From Pseudomonadota bacterium (GTDB lineage Bacteria; Pseudomonadota; Gammaproteobacteria; Steroidobacterales; Steroidobacteraceae), in assembly GCA_021816775.1 (NCBI GenBank), contig JAKAXA010000009.1, positions 62,001 to 126,000 of the forward strand: 64,000 bases of DNA, given 5' to 3'. The first letter of the stretch is position 1, and the number at the start of each line of letters is the position of its first letter. The position numbers were made by a program, and so were the translations under genes. The notes beneath the pieces were generated by a model. The model saw nothing but the letters and a program-made list of their open reading frames with translations. It was not told the DNA's origin and did not search any database. Below, one piece after another: positions 19,555 to 34,983 of the stretch.

Positions 19555-20301
19555 TCACAGCGGCCGATAGCGGAACCGCGCCACCAGCCGATGCTGGTCG
19601 CACGGATAGATCACCCGCACGTGGGTGATGCGCAGCGCGTCACGCCACGTGTTGCGCTCGATGGTCAGGCAGGCGGTGTTGCGACGGATCGCGAGCCGGC
19701 GGGCAATCACCTCATCGGCGTTGAGGGCGCCGATCTGATGCTCGGCCTCCGTCCACGGAATGCGCTGCAGGAGCCAGCGCCCGGGAGAGATGTCGCTGAA
19801 GCGCTCGCTGCGCGCCTCCGGCACGGCCTGCAGATTGATCAGCCGCTCCTCGAGAGCATGGGGCCGCCCTCCGGCGCGGTGCAGACCGGTGAGCGCGAGC
19901 ACCGGCGTCCCCGACGGTACCCCGAGGGTCGTGGCGTCAGCTGGACTCGCGCGGCGTGTGCGGCGCTCGAGCGAGTGATAGGCGTAGCTCACCCCGGCGG
20001 CGAGCAGCTCGGCCTCGATGTCGTGGATCTCCAGCACCGATTCCTGCGGGCGCGGCACGTTGACGGTGGTGCCGGCCCGGCGTCGCCGCGTGACCAGGCG
20101 CTGATCGGCGAGCGCCCCGAGGGCCTTGCCGATGGTCATTCGCGCGCAGCCGAACGACCGCGCCAGCTCGTGTTCGGACGGCAGGCGGTGTCCGGCGGGC
20201 CATTCTCCCGAGACGATCTTCTGCCGCAGCGCCTCGTAGATCTCGCGGTAGCGGGGCAGGGCGATCGGGCGGGTTGCGATCTGCGGGTCGTTGCTGCTCA
20301 T
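19555..20301 (-). CDS. hutC: Histidine utilisation repressor HutC (GntR family)
   Basis: A 248-residue transcription factor: N-terminal winged helix (YREIYEALRQKIVSGEWPAGHRLPSEHELARSFGCARMTIGKAL) and a C-terminal UTRA ligand domain starting near residue 95, where HutC binds urocanate. GRWLLQRIPWTEAEHQIGA is the HutC-specific stretch. It follows hutF with one base between TGA and ATG, so it is made from the hutF transcript and should repress its own synthesis through the palindrome at 21717-21740. Confidence 0.93.
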   Translation of the reverse strand: MSSNDPQIATRPIALPRYREIYEALRQKIVSGEWPAGHRLPSEHELARSFGCARMTIGKALGALADQRLVTRRRRAGTTVNVPRPQESVLEIHDIEAELLAAGVSYAYHSLERRTRRASPADATTLGVPSGTPVLALTGLHRAGGRPHALEERLINLQAVPEARSERFSDISPGRWLLQRIPWTEAEHQIGALNADEVIARRLAIRRNTACLTIERNTWRDALRITHVRVIYPCDQHRLVARFRYRPL

Positions 20302-20302
20302 G

Positions 20303-21673
20303 TCAGGCGGTCTGCGACAGGCTCTTCAGCGTGCGGCGATACGTGGCATCGATGCGATCACGGTCCTTGTGGCGTCCGTTCTCGACAACCGTGCGGCCGC
20401 CGGCAATCACATCGCGGATGAGTGACCGGCCGACGGCGAACAGCCAAGTGTCGATGGTGACGTCCGGACCGCGTCCGGCGAGATCCGGGTGCTGTGCGTC
20501 GAGGCCCAGAAAATCCGCGCGGTAACCCGTCGCGATCGCACCCACCGGCAGCGCGAGCGCCTGCGCGCCGCCACGCAGCGCCTCCTCGAGCAGACTCGCG
20601 CCGGTCGAGGGCTGATCGGGCCGGGCCAGCACGTTGCGCTGGCGCCGGATGAGCCGCTGCGCGTACTCCAGCTGGCGCAGCTCGCCGGCCGCATCGAGCC
20701 GAATGTGCGAATCGGTCCCGATGCCCCAGCGGCCCCCCGCCTCGCGATAGGCGGGCGCCGGGAAAATGCCATCGCCCAGGTTGGCCTCGGTCACCGGGCA
20801 CAGGCCTGCGACCGCGCCGCTGTGCGCCAGGCCCGCAGTCTCCTGCGGCGTCAGATGAGTCGCATGGACCACGCACCAGCGCGCATTCACCTCGGCGTGC
20901 TTCAACAGCCACTCGACCGGGCGCATGCCGGTGAATGCCAGGCAGTCCTCGACCTCCTTCACCTGCTCGGCGGCATGAATGTGCACCGGACCCTGAGGAT
21001 GACGCGTCAGGAGCGCCGTGAGGTGCGGGGCGGTGACCGCGCGCAGCGAGTGCGGCGCGATGCCGGTGTTGCGTCCGCAGGACGGGCGGACCTCGGCGCG
21101 CACCCGCTCCACGATGCGCTCGAACGTCTCCAGATCGGTGATGAAACGGCGTTGTCCGGCCGTGGGCGGCGCGCCCCCGAAGCGGCTCGATTCATAGAAG
21201 ACGGGCAGGAGCGTCAGCCCGATGCCGGTGGCATCGGCCGCGGCCGCGTGACGCAGCGCGAGCTCCGCCGGGTCCTGGTACAGATCGCCCTGCGGGCTGA
21301 GGTGCAGGTAGTGGAACTCCCCGACGCAGGTGAACCCGGCCTCGAGCAGGTCAGCGTAGGCGTACGCGGCGATCGCCTCGAGATCGTCGGGCTCGATCCG
21401 GCCGAGAAAGCGGTACATCACCTCGCGCCACGACCAGAAATCATCCGAGCCGCTCGGTCCGCGCCGCTCGGCGAGCCCGGCCATGGCGCGTTGAAACGCA
21501 TGGCTGTGCACGTTCGGCAGGCCGGGCACCACCAGCGCGAGGCGGGTGTCGCCGGGCGCCGCTGCGGCGCCGCACGCGATTTCCCGGATCACCCCGTCGA
21601 GCACCGCAACGCGCACGTTGCGCCGCCATCCGGCCGGCAGCCATGCGGTCTCGAAGAAGAATGTGCCGTTCAT
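20303..21673 (-). CDS. hutF: Formimidoylglutamate deiminase
   Basis: Amidohydrolase-family metalloenzyme converting N-formimidoyl-L-glutamate to N-formyl-L-glutamate and ammonia. Metal-binding motifs are VHSHAFQRAM, VHIHAAEQVKEVEDC, VVHATHLTPQE and GIGTDSHIRLD. The ATG at 21673 (MNGTFFFETAWLPAGW) gives 456 residues, typical of HutF. Together with hutG this defines the two-step deiminase/deformylase branch used by Pseudomonas rather than a direct formimidoylglutamase. Transcribed divergently from hutI. Confidence 0.94.
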   Translation of the reverse strand: MNGTFFFETAWLPAGWRRNVRVAVLDGVIREIACGAAAAPGDTRLALVVPGLPNVHSHAFQRAMAGLAERRGPSGSDDFWSWREVMYRFLGRIEPDDLEAIAAYAYADLLEAGFTCVGEFHYLHLSPQGDLYQDPAELALRHAAAADATGIGLTLLPVFYESSRFGGAPPTAGQRRFITDLETFERIVERVRAEVRPSCGRNTGIAPHSLRAVTAPHLTALLTRHPQGPVHIHAAEQVKEVEDCLAFTGMRPVEWLLKHAEVNARWCVVHATHLTPQETAGLAHSGAVAGLCPVTEANLGDGIFPAPAYREAGGRWGIGTDSHIRLDAAGELRQLEYAQRLIRRQRNVLARPDQPSTGASLLEEALRGGAQALALPVGAIATGYRADFLGLDAQHPDLAGRGPDVTIDTWLFAVGRSLIRDVIAGGRTVVENGRHKDRDRIDATYRRTLKSLSQTA

Positions 21674-21716
21674 GCTTCGCTCGGTCCGGCCGCGCCGCGG
21701 GGGTTCCGCGATATGT

Positions 21717-21740
21717 CTAGGCATATTATAATTTGCCTAG
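21717..21740. promoter_or_regulatory. hut operator: 24-bp palindrome with overlapping divergent -10 boxes
   Basis: Arms CTAGGCA and TGCCTAG flank an AT-rich core; over 24 bp only one symmetric pair fails to match. The core carries TATAAT on the plus strand (21727-21732) and TATAAT on the minus strand (21725-21730), so a bound repressor would block hutI and hutF together. HutC is the obvious candidate ligand. No good -35 is seen on either side. Confidence 0.75.
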
Positions 21741-21762
21741 TCAAAAAAGAAGGCCCTGGGAA

Positions 21763-22965
21763 GTGCAATTCGATCGTCTGTGGCGCGGCGCGACCCTGGC
21801 GACACTCTCGCCGAGACGTGCCGGCGTCGGCCTCATCGAGCATGGCGCAATCGGCGTTAGCGACGGGCGGATCACCTTCGCGGGACCGATGTCCGAGCTG
21901 CCGTCGGGCGCCCGCGCCGGCGAGGAAATCGATCTCGGCGGACGGCTGGTCACTCCCGGGTTGATCGACTGCCATACCCACATCGTCTTCGGCGGGGAGC
22001 GCAGCGCGGAATTCGAGATGCGTCTCGCCGGGGCCGACTATCAGAGCATCGCCCGCGCCGGCGGCGGCATCCTCTCCACGGTGCGCGCCACGCGCGCGGC
22101 CACGGACGAGACGCTCATCGCCGCGGCGGCGGACCGGCTGCGCAGCTTGATGGCCGAGGGTGTCACCACGGTGGAGATCAAGTCCGGCTACGGTCTCGAC
22201 GTGCCCCACGAGCTGCGCATGCTGCGCGTGGCACGCGAGCTCGGCCGGCGACTGCCGTTGGGTGTGACGACCACATTGCTGGCCGCGCACGCCGTGCCGC
22301 CCGAGAGCGACCGCGCCGAGTACCTGCGGCGCATCCGCGACGAGTTGATTCCGCGCGCTGCCGCCGAGGGACTCGCTGATGCCGTCGATGGCTTCTGCGA
22401 AGGCATTGCCTTCAGCGCGGCGGAACTGCGAGCAGTATTCGCGGCGGCGCGCGGGCACGGCCTGCCCGTCAAGCTGCATGCCGATCAGCTCTCCGACAGC
22501 GGCGGCGCGGCGCTCGCCGCCGAATTTCAGGCACTCTCCGCCGATCACCTGGAGTGGACCGGCGAGGCCGGCGTCGCCGCCCTGGCGCGCTCCGGCACCG
22601 TGGCGGTGCTGCTGCCGGGCGCCTTTTACTGTCTGCGCGAGCGGCGCGTGCCGCCGGTGGCGGCGCTGCGCAAGCATGGCGTACGCATGGCGCTCGCCAC
22701 GGACTGCAACCCGGGCACCTCGCCGCTGCTGTCGATTCTCACTGCCCAGAACCTCGGCGCGGTCCAGTTCGGCCTGACCATCGAGGAGACCCTCGCCGCC
22801 GTGACTCGCGAGGCGGCGGCCGCGCTCGGAATGCAGGATGAGATCGGCACGCTCGAGCCCGGCAAGCGCGCTGACCTGGCCATCTGGAACGCCGTGCGCC
22901 CGGCCGAGCTCGTGTACTGGATCGGCCGCAATCCCTTGTATCAGCGCATCTGGAGGGGCCATTGA
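21763..22965 (+). CDS. hutI: Imidazolonepropionase
   Basis: Third enzyme of histidine breakdown, hydrolysing 4-imidazolone-5-propanoate to formimidoylglutamate. Amidohydrolase motifs: [15 protein letters not shown] (metal HxH), [30 protein letters not shown] and [12 protein letters not shown] choose the GTG at 21763, preceded by AGAAGG nine bases upstream and giving the usual N-terminus ([15 protein letters not shown], read with Met) and 400 residues; a TTG at 21733 lies inside the operator and is unlikely. First gene of hutIHGU; its TGA overlaps the hutH start (TTGA). Confidence 0.95.
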   Translation: MQFDRLWRGATLATLSPRRAGVGLIEHGAIGVSDGRITFAGPMSELPSGARAGEEIDLGGRLVTPGLIDCHTHIVFGGERSAEFEMRLAGADYQSIARAGGGILSTVRATRAATDETLIAAAADRLRSLMAEGVTTVEIKSGYGLDVPHELRMLRVARELGRRLPLGVTTTLLAAHAVPPESDRAEYLRRIRDELIPRAAAEGLADAVDGFCEGIAFSAAELRAVFAAARGHGLPVKLHADQLSDSGGAALAAEFQALSADHLEWTGEAGVAALARSGTVAVLLPGAFYCLRERRVPPVAALRKHGVRMALATDCNPGTSPLLSILTAQNLGAVQFGLTIEETLAAVTREAAAALGMQDEIGTLEPGKRADLAIWNAVRPAELVYWIGRNPLYQRIWRGH

Positions 22966-24503
22966 AACCCTGCGTCATCAAACCGGGCCGGGTCGTGCTG
23001 GCCGAATGGGCGGCCGTCTACCGCGGCGCGCCCGTGTCGCTCGATGAGGCCTGTTACGAACGCATCGCCCGCGGCGCAGAGTCGGTGACGCGCATCGTGG
23101 CGCGCGGCGAGCCGGTGTACGGCATCAACACCGGCTTCGGCAAGCTCGCGAGCGTGCGGATCGAGGCGGCCGATCTGACCCGCCTGCAACGCAATATCGT
23201 GCTGTCGCACTGCGCCGGAGTCGGGGAGCCCATGCCCGCGCCGGTGACGCGGCTGATGCTGGCGCTGAAGATCGCCAACATCGCACAGGGCGCCTCGGGC
23301 GTGCGTGCCGAGACGGTCCGGCGGTTGTGTCAGCTGCTCGAGCGGGATCTGCTGCCGGTGGTGCCCGCACAGGGGTCCGTCGGCGCCTCCGGCGATCTGG
23401 CGCCGCTTGCGCATCTGGCGGGCGCGCTGATCGGGGTCGGTGAGATCCGCCTGCCGGACGGGGCGCGGCTGGCGGCCGATGAGGCGCTGCGCCGCGCCGG
23501 ACTCAAGCCGCTGACGCTCGCGCCCAAGGAGGGCCTCGCGCTACTGAACGGCACGCAGTTCTCCACCGCGAACGCGCTTGCGGCGCTGTTCGACATCGAG
23601 ACGGTGTTCCAGTCCGCTCTGGTGACCGGCGCGCTCGCCACCGAGGCGGCCAAGGGCTCCGACACGCCCTTCGATGCGCGCATTCACGCGCTGCGCGGCC
23701 ATCGCGGCCAGATCGAGACCGCCGCGGCGCTGCGCTCGCTCATGGCCGGTTCGGCCATCCGCGACTCGCACCGGGTGGCCGACCCGCGCGTGCAGGATCC
23801 CTACTGCCTGCGCTGCCAGCCGCAGGTGATGGGCGCGGCGCTCGACCTGCTGCGCCACGCGGCGGCCACCCTGGCGTGCGAGGCGAACGGCGTATCCGAC
23901 AACCCGCTCATCTTCCCCGACACCGACGAGGCGCTCTCGGGCGGCAATTTCCACGCTGAGCCGGTCGCCTTCGCCGCCGACGTGATGGCGCTCGCGCTGT
24001 GCGAGATCGGCTCACTCGCGGAGCGGCGCATCGCCATGCTGGTCGATCCGGCCCTCTCCGGGCTGCCGGCCTTTCTCACGCCGAGCCCGGGGCTGAACTC
24101 CGGGCTGATGATGCCGCAGGTGACCGCCGCGGCGCTGGTCGCGGAGAACAAGCAGTGCGCGCATCCGGCCAGCGTCGACTCCATCCCCACCTCGGCCAAC
24201 CAGGAGGATCACGTGTCGATGGCTGCGCATGCGGCGCGCCGGCTGCATCAGATGATCCGCAACGCCGCCGCGGTCATCGGCATCGAGCTCATCACCGCGG
24301 CGCAGGGCTGCGACTTTCATCGCGGGCTGCGCTCGAGCGCGCCGCTCGAGGCCGTGCGCCGCGCGGCGCGCGCGCGCATCGCGCCACTCGTGCAAGACCG
24401 CTACCTGCATGCCGACCTCGAGGCCGCCGGCGCGCTGGTGCGTGAGCGCGCGCTCCTCGAAGCCGTCGACGGCGTGCCATTGCCGTCGCTGGAGCCGGTA
24501 TGA
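22962..24503 (+). CDS. hutH: Histidine ammonia-lyase
   Basis: First step of histidine use: histidine to urocanate and ammonia. The 513-residue protein has the Ala142-Ser143-Gly144 triplet in [16 protein letters not shown] that cyclises to the MIO cofactor, with [11 protein letters not shown] near residue 53 and [15 protein letters not shown] near residue 410. The start is a TTG overlapping the hutI stop, backed by GGAGGGG just upstream. Overlaps hutG by ATGA at its 3' end. Confidence 0.96.
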   Translation: MKPCVIKPGRVVLAEWAAVYRGAPVSLDEACYERIARGAESVTRIVARGEPVYGINTGFGKLASVRIEAADLTRLQRNIVLSHCAGVGEPMPAPVTRLMLALKIANIAQGASGVRAETVRRLCQLLERDLLPVVPAQGSVGASGDLAPLAHLAGALIGVGEIRLPDGARLAADEALRRAGLKPLTLAPKEGLALLNGTQFSTANALAALFDIETVFQSALVTGALATEAAKGSDTPFDARIHALRGHRGQIETAAALRSLMAGSAIRDSHRVADPRVQDPYCLRCQPQVMGAALDLLRHAAATLACEANGVSDNPLIFPDTDEALSGGNFHAEPVAFAADVMALALCEIGSLAERRIAMLVDPALSGLPAFLTPSPGLNSGLMMPQVTAAALVAENKQCAHPASVDSIPTSANQEDHVSMAAHAARRLHQMIRNAAAVIGIELITAAQGCDFHRGLRSSAPLEAVRRAARARIAPLVQDRYLHADLEAAGALVRERALLEAVDGVPLPSLEPV

Positions 24504-25327
24504 GCGCGTGGCTCGAGATACGGCGCGGCGAGGCGCCGCTCGTGGTGAGCTTCCCGCACACCGGGACGGATCTGCCTTCTGAGCTTACCCCGCGCCTGCT
24601 CGGCGCCTGGCTCGCCCGCAAGGACGCGGACTGGTACGTCGATCGTCTCTATGCGGTGGCGCTCGCGCTCGGCGCGACCACGGTGCGCACCACGATCAGC
24701 CGCACGGTGATCGACGTCAACCGCGATCCTTCGGGCGCATCGCTCTATCCGGGGCAGGCAACCACGGAGCTGTGCCCGACGAGCACCTTCGACGGCGAGC
24801 CGCTCTACCGCGCCGCAGAGGCGCCGGGCGAGAAGGAGATCGCCGAGCGGCGCACCCGTTATTTCGAGCCGTATCACGCGGCGCTCGGCGCCGAGCTCGA
24901 GCGGCTGCGGGCGCGCCACGGACGAGTCGTGCTGTACGATGCGCATTCGATCCGCTCGCGCGTGCCGCGCCTGTTTGCCGGCGAGTTGCCCCATCTGAAT
25001 CTCGGCACCAATCACGGCGCGAGCTGCGATCCGGCGCTGACGCGCGCGATCGAGCGCGCGTGCGAGGATCCGCGTTTCAGCCGCGTTACCGACGGCCGAT
25101 TCGTCGGCGGCTGGACCACGCGTCACTACGGCCGGCCGGAGCGCGAGGTGCACGCGGTGCAGATGGAGCTGGCCTGCCGCGGCTATCTCGACGAGCCGGG
25201 CTCCCCGGACCCCGCGAACTGGCCGCCGCCGTTCGAGCCGCACCGCGCCGCGCCGCTCGGCGCGGTGCTGCAGCGCGTGCTCGCCGCCTGTCTGAACTTC
25301 GCCCAAGTTGCACCAGGAGTCCCCTGA
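24500..25327 (+). CDS. hutG: N-formylglutamate deformylase
   Basis: Last step of the HutF branch, yielding glutamate and formate. A 275-residue FGase-family amidohydrolase: [38 protein letters not shown] and [16 protein letters not shown] are the conserved blocks, and [11 protein letters not shown] is typical of this enzyme. It is a formylglutamate hydrolase, not the arginase-like formimidoylglutamase that shares the hutG symbol in other bacteria. Start overlaps hutH (ATGA); stop and hutU start share one base (TGATG). Confidence 0.93.
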   Translation: MSAWLEIRRGEAPLVVSFPHTGTDLPSELTPRLLGAWLARKDADWYVDRLYAVALALGATTVRTTISRTVIDVNRDPSGASLYPGQATTELCPTSTFDGEPLYRAAEAPGEKEIAERRTRYFEPYHAALGAELERLRARHGRVVLYDAHSIRSRVPRLFAGELPHLNLGTNHGASCDPALTRAIERACEDPRFSRVTDGRFVGGWTTRHYGRPEREVHAVQMELACRGYLDEPGSPDPANWPPPFEPHRAAPLGAVLQRVLAACLNFAQVAPGVP

Positions 25328-27024
25328 TGAGCGCAGATCGCAAGACCCGGACCCGCGTGGACGCCTCGCGAGTCATCCACGCCCCGACCGGCACGCAACG
25401 CACCGCCAAGAGCTGGCTCACCGAGGCGCCGCTGCGCATGCTGATGAACAACCTCGATCCGGCCGTGGGCGAGCGGCCGGCCGAGCTCGTCGTGTACGGC
25501 GGCATCGGCCGCGCCGCGCGCGACTGGGAGAGCTACGACATCATCGTCGCGACGCTGCGCCGGCTCGAAGCGAGCCAGACGCTGCTCATCCAGTCGGGCA
25601 AGCCGGTCGGCGTGTTCACTACGCACGAGGACGCCCCGCGCGTGCTGATCGCCAACTCCAACCTGGTGCCGCGCTGGGCGACCTGGGAGCATTTCAACGA
25701 GCTCGACCGCAAGGGACTGATGATGTTCGGTCAGATGACCGCGGGCTCGTGGATCTACATCGGCAGCCAGGGCATCGTGCAGGGCACCTACGAGACGTTC
25801 GTCGAGATGGGCCGCCGGCACTATGGCGGCGATCTCGCCGGGCGGTGGCTGCTCACCGCCGGGCTCGGCGGCATGGGCGGAGCGCAGCCGCTCGCGGCCG
25901 TCATGGCCGGCGCCTCGTGCCTGGCGGTGGAGTGTCAGCGCTCGCGAATCGAGATGCGGCTGCGCTCCGGTTATCTCGACCACGCCGCGCAGAGCCTCGA
26001 TGAGGCGCTCGAGATCGTGCGGCGCGCCTGCGCCGAGAAGCGCGCCGTGTCGGTCGGGCTGCTCGGCAACGCCGCCGAAGTGCTGCCGGAGATGGTGAGG
26101 CGGGACGTGCGGCCCGATCTGCTCACCGACCAAACCTCGGCCCACGATCCGCTGAACGGCTACCTGCCCATCGGCTGGAGCGTCGAGCGCTGGGCGGAGA
26201 TGCGCGAGCGCGATCCGGGGGAAGTGATGCGCGCGGCCAAGGCCTCGATGGCAGTGCACGTGCGCGCCATGCTGGACTTTCACGCCGCCGGCGTGCCGAC
26301 CGTCGATTACGGCAACAACATCCGGCAGATGGCCCTCGAGGAGGGCGTGAAGAACGCGTTCGATTTTCCGGGCTTCGTTCCGGCGTACATCCGGCCGCTG
26401 TTCTGCCGCGGCAAGGGACCGTTCCGCTGGGCGGCGCTGTCCGGCGATCCCGAGGACATCTACAGGACCGATGCGAAGGTCAAGGAGCTGCTGCCCGAGG
26501 ATCGTCACCTGCATCACTGGCTCGACATGGCGCGCGAGCGCATCCACTTCCAGGGACTGCCGGCGCGCATCTGTTGGGTGGGTCTCGGCGACCGGCACCG
26601 CCTGGGCCTGGCGTTCAACGAGATGGTCGCGCGCGGGGAGCTGAAGGCACCGGTGGTGATCGGTCGCGATCACCTCGACTCCGGCTCCGTCGCCTCGCCG
26701 AACCGCGAGACCGAATCGATGCGCGACGGCTCGGACGCGGTGTCGGATTGGCCGCTGCTGAATGCGCTGCTCAACACCGCCTCCGGCGCCACCTGGGTGT
26801 CGCTGCATCACGGCGGCGGTGTTGGTATGGGCTTCTCCCAACACGCCGGCCTCGTCATCGTGTGCGACGGCACCGAGGCGGCCGCGCGGCGCATCGCACG
26901 GGTGCTGTGGAACGATCCGGCGAGCGGCGTGATGCGCCATGCGGATGCCGGCTATCCCGAGGCCATCGCCTGCGCGCGGGAGAAGGGGCTCGATCTGCCC
27001 GGTATTCTGGGCGCAGCGGACTGA
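25327..27024 (+). CDS. hutU: Urocanate hydratase
   Basis: NAD-dependent enzyme converting urocanate to imidazolone propionate. The 565-residue protein contains [15 protein letters not shown], the NAD-binding [19 protein letters not shown]-like [14 protein letters not shown] with the conserved catalytic region, and [11 protein letters not shown]. The start is the ATG at 25327, which fits the TGATG junction with hutG; the long open frame upstream overlaps hutG and is not used. Last gene of the operon. No histidine transporter is present at this locus. Confidence 0.96.
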   Translation: MSADRKTRTRVDASRVIHAPTGTQRTAKSWLTEAPLRMLMNNLDPAVGERPAELVVYGGIGRAARDWESYDIIVATLRRLEASQTLLIQSGKPVGVFTTHEDAPRVLIANSNLVPRWATWEHFNELDRKGLMMFGQMTAGSWIYIGSQGIVQGTYETFVEMGRRHYGGDLAGRWLLTAGLGGMGGAQPLAAVMAGASCLAVECQRSRIEMRLRSGYLDHAAQSLDEALEIVRRACAEKRAVSVGLLGNAAEVLPEMVRRDVRPDLLTDQTSAHDPLNGYLPIGWSVERWAEMRERDPGEVMRAAKASMAVHVRAMLDFHAAGVPTVDYGNNIRQMALEEGVKNAFDFPGFVPAYIRPLFCRGKGPFRWAALSGDPEDIYRTDAKVKELLPEDRHLHHWLDMARERIHFQGLPARICWVGLGDRHRLGLAFNEMVARGELKAPVVIGRDHLDSGSVASPNRETESMRDGSDAVSDWPLLNALLNTASGATWVSLHHGGGVGMGFSQHAGLVIVCDGTEAAARRIARVLWNDPASGVMRHADAGYPEAIACAREKGLDLPGILGAAD

Positions 27025-27158
27025 GCGCAGCGGTGGCGCATGTGACATATTGCGCCACTCATGCGACATAAAAGGCGGCGCGCCGGCGCCCGCCGCTGCG
27101 TTATGTACGCAGCGGATTGCGGCAAATGCGACCTGAGATTTGCGCCTCAATCCTGCGC

Positions 27159-27187
27159 TTGACACTCTGGGGCAGCACGCTGACACT
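27159..27187 (+). promoter_or_regulatory. Candidate promoter driving the riboswitch transcript
   Basis: A perfect -35 (TTGACA) is followed after 17 bp by GACACT (-10, 3/6). The start point would be near 27194, at the beginning of the riboswitch. The -35 and -10 regions lie in two near-copies of a CGCTTGACACT-like element 22 bp apart, which may also be a regulator site. The stretch 27025-27158 after hutU holds nothing else that I can name except two CATG-YGACATA repeats. Confidence 0.5.
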
Positions 27188-27189
27188 TT

Positions 27190-27282
27190 GCGTCAGTGAC
27201 AAGGGCAAACCCGTCGAAAGGCGGGGACGCAAAGCCACCGGTCTTCGGGAGGATCCCATGACGGCGGGGCTGCCACGAGCGC
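27190..27282 (+). ncRNA. Cyclic di-GMP-I riboswitch (GEMM-I)
   Basis: The invariant core is unmistakable: AGGGCAAACC, a hairpin closed by a GAAA tetraloop (CCCGUC GAAA GGCGGG), then GGGACGCAAAGCC and ACCGG, and a 3' half with CAUGACGGCGGGGCUGCC. The closing P1 helix can form between 27190-27198 and 27274-27282. The aptamer ends 85 nt before the ATG of the SPOR-like gene. A short AGGCG/CGCCT hairpin follows at 27288-27300, without a U-run, so the switch is more likely to act on translation or Rho access than on intrinsic termination. Confidence 0.93.
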
Positions 27283-27367
27283 GCTTGAGGCGCATCGCCT
27301 GCATCCTCCGTCTCCTCTGGGCACACCGCCGGCCGATCGGGGCATCACGACCGAGCGTCCAAGAGAC

Positions 27368-28873
27368 ATGACACCAGCGGAAAACCTCGCGCCGCTCCCT
27401 GAGACCGGCGCAGCATCATCGGTGGAGCCCGCCGTCGAGGCGGGCCCGTTCGTGATCAACCTGTGCTCCTCGAGCACACCCATGGCGCTGCCGCGCGCGG
27501 ACCTGCCCGAACTGAAGCGCTTCACGTTCTTCGTGAGCCGCCGCTTTGAGGAGGGCCGCGAGCGCTTCCGGCTGCACATGGGATTCTTCGCGACTCAGGC
27601 CGAGGCCGATAGCTGGCTGGGCCTGGTGCGCGACATCTATCCCGGTGCATGGGCGGGCGAGGCGCCCGGCAAGAAGCTGCGGGCCCGCGCCGTGGCTGCC
27701 GCCGAGGTCCAGGCCGCGCACGCGACCGGCCCGCTCTCGCTCGCGCCTCAGGTCGAGCCCCCCGCGCCGCCCCCTGTTGTCGCGGAAGCGGCGCCCGTGG
27801 CCGTCCGGTCGGTGCCGACGCTGCAGCCGGCGGCCGCCGCGCCGGCGAAGCCCGCCGCGGCGCGCAGCGCTCCGGGACGGCTCGGTCCGGCGAAGCCGGT
27901 CCGGACCGCCGTCCAGGCCGCGCCCGCTGCCAGCCAGAAGCCGGCCACCACCCAGAAGCCGGCCGCGGCCCCGAAGCCCGCCGCGGCCCCGAAGCCCGCC
28001 GCGGCCCCGAAGCCCGCCGCCCACAAGCCGGCCGCGGCCGGCCCTTCGAACCTCAAGGAAGTGAACTCGAACATCAAGGCGGTGCTCGCGTCGCTCGATG
28101 AGCCCGCGACTGCGACCGGACTGACGCGCGCGCTGCCGATTCCGGAGGCACCCCTGAACGACAGCGAGACGCTGCAGTGCCTGGAGGGGCGCCTGGCGGA
28201 TGCCGCCAAACCGGCCGCATTCGCCGTGCAGTTGAAGTGGTCGGTGGAGCCCATCGCCTTCGAGAAGCTTCCGCCGCTCGCGATCTTCAGCGCCTACGTG
28301 CTCTACTGTGTCGAGGGCAGCCGCGAAGGACGCAAGTGGTTCGGGCTGCGGCTCGGTTTCTTCAACGACCCGATTTCCGCCAAGCAGGTCGCCGGCTACG
28401 TCCGCTCGGAGTTCGCCTCGGCCGCCGTCGTGCCGGTGAGCGCCGATGAGCGCCAGCGGGTGAGTGGCGAGACGGGCCCCGTCGCGCCGCGTGCGACGCG
28501 CAGGATGCCGGTTCCCACCGATCATGAGTTCAAGCTGTTCGATGCGGATATGCCGCCGCGCGAGCCTGCCGCAGCGCCGGCGGCGTCTGCGCCGCCCGCC
28601 GCGGCGCCGAAGCCGAAAGCGCCCGTGCACGAGCTGCGGCCGGCAACCGCCAAACGGGCCGCGAGCGGCAACAAGGTGCACGCGCGCGAGCGCCGGGCGC
28701 CCCAGACGCTCGAAGAGACGCTGGAGATTCTCGGCGCGAACGAACTGACCATCGACGACAAGCGCAGCGAAGCGGGCGATGGGCGCGGCGCCGGCGAGTC
28801 CCGCAGGATGGAGAGGAGCACGCCGTTCACGCGGCTGCTTGAGCGGTTGGGCGAGCGGGTGAGGAAAACCTGA
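27368..28873 (+). CDS. SPOR-like repeat protein under cyclic di-GMP riboswitch control
   Basis: A 501-residue protein with two related modules that look like SPOR domains: residues about 28-97 (FVINLCSSSTPMAL...RFRLHMGFFATQAEADSWL) and about 283-362 (FAVQLKWSVEPIAF...WFGLRLGFFNDPISAKQVAG). SPOR domains normally bind denuded septal peptidoglycan, yet no signal peptide or membrane segment is visible here, so the location is unclear. The modules are joined by a long Pro/Ala/Lys linker with a tandem repeat, and a second low-complexity stretch follows near residue 400. The C-terminal ~60 residues (TLEETLEILGANELTIDD, FTRLLERLGERV) are conserved-looking and charged. SD AAGAGA precedes the ATG. Function unknown; regulation suggests motile/sessile switching. 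Confidence 0.75.
   Translation: MTPAENLAPLPETGAASSVEPAVEAGPFVINLCSSSTPMALPRADLPELKRFTFFVSRRFEEGRERFRLHMGFFATQAEADSWLGLVRDIYPGAWAGEAPGKKLRARAVAAAEVQAAHATGPLSLAPQVEPPAPPPVVAEAAPVAVRSVPTLQPAAAAPAKPAAARSAPGRLGPAKPVRTAVQAAPAASQKPATTQKPAAAPKPAAAPKPAAAPKPAAHKPAAAGPSNLKEVNSNIKAVLASLDEPATATGLTRALPIPEAPLNDSETLQCLEGRLADAAKPAAFAVQLKWSVEPIAFEKLPPLAIFSAYVLYCVEGSREGRKWFGLRLGFFNDPISAKQVAGYVRSEFASAAVVPVSADERQRVSGETGPVAPRATRRMPVPTDHEFKLFDADMPPREPAAAPAASAPPAAAPKPKAPVHELRPATAKRAASGNKVHARERRAPQTLEETLEILGANELTIDDKRSEAGDGRGAGESRRMERSTPFTRLLERLGERVRKT
27962..28015 (+). repeat. Three perfect 18-bp tandem repeats (coding)
   Basis: The unit GCCGCGGCCCCGAAGCCC occurs three times in a row and encodes repeating AAAPKP in the linker of the SPOR-like protein. 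A unit of whole codons means copy number can change without a frameshift. Confidence 0.9.
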
Positions 28874-28878
28874 CGGCC

Positions 28879-28899
28879 GGCGGCGTGCTCCTCGCCGCC
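28879..28899. terminator. Candidate bidirectional hairpin between convergent genes
   Basis: GGCGGCG and CGCCGCC form a perfect 7-bp stem with a 7-nt loop between the SPOR-like gene and the zinc-ribbon gene. No T-run follows on either strand, so it is at most a weak intrinsic terminator. Confidence 0.35.
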
Positions 28900-28903
28900 C
28901 GTC

Positions 28904-29206
28904 TCAGCGCTTGCCGAAGAGCCGCTCCAGCTCCGCGCGCGCCCGATCGACCTCGGCCGAGTTCGGCGCCGCATAGGCGCCGGGCTGCGGCTTGAAGAAA
29001 TCGCAGAAGTTCGCCTGCTCCTTGTTCCGCACTTCTTCCGCCGTCGGTTCACGGCAGTGCGTGGCTACCGTCGTGTCGTACTCGATGCACATCCGGCAGA
29101 CGTGCAGCTCCGCGCGGCAGCGGGGGCATTCATCGAGCCGGCGCAGCGGCAGCGTCAGCCCCGCCAGCGAGGCGCCGCACTTCCAGCAGACCAGATCGTG
29201 TGCCAT
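28904..29206 (-). CDS. Small zinc-ribbon-like protein downstream of uvrA
   Basis: A 100-residue cytosolic protein with three CxxC pairs (CWKC, CPRC, CRMC) and two further cysteines (HCREP, NFCDFF), which could hold one or two zinc ions. The N-terminal CWKCGASL...DECPRC resembles a zinc ribbon; the middle CRMCIEYDTTVATHC looks like a second metal site. The C-terminus is a short charged helix (EVDRARAELERLFGKR). The ATG at 29206 is preferred to the upstream one at 29224, which overlaps uvrA. It begins 14 bp after the uvrA stop, so the two are likely co-transcribed. No function can be assigned. Confidence 0.75.
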   Translation of the reverse strand: MAHDLVCWKCGASLAGLTLPLRRLDECPRCRAELHVCRMCIEYDTTVATHCREPTAEEVRNKEQANFCDFFKPQPGAYAAPNSAEVDRARAELERLFGKR

Positions 29207-29220
29207 CGGGGCACTGTACC

Positions 29221-34983
<5,763 letters not shown>

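Noticed and set aside
21733-21762. TTG start of hutI at 21733
   Set aside because: It lies inside the operator and too near the predicted transcription start; the GTG at 21763 has a proper ribosome site and gives the family N-terminus.
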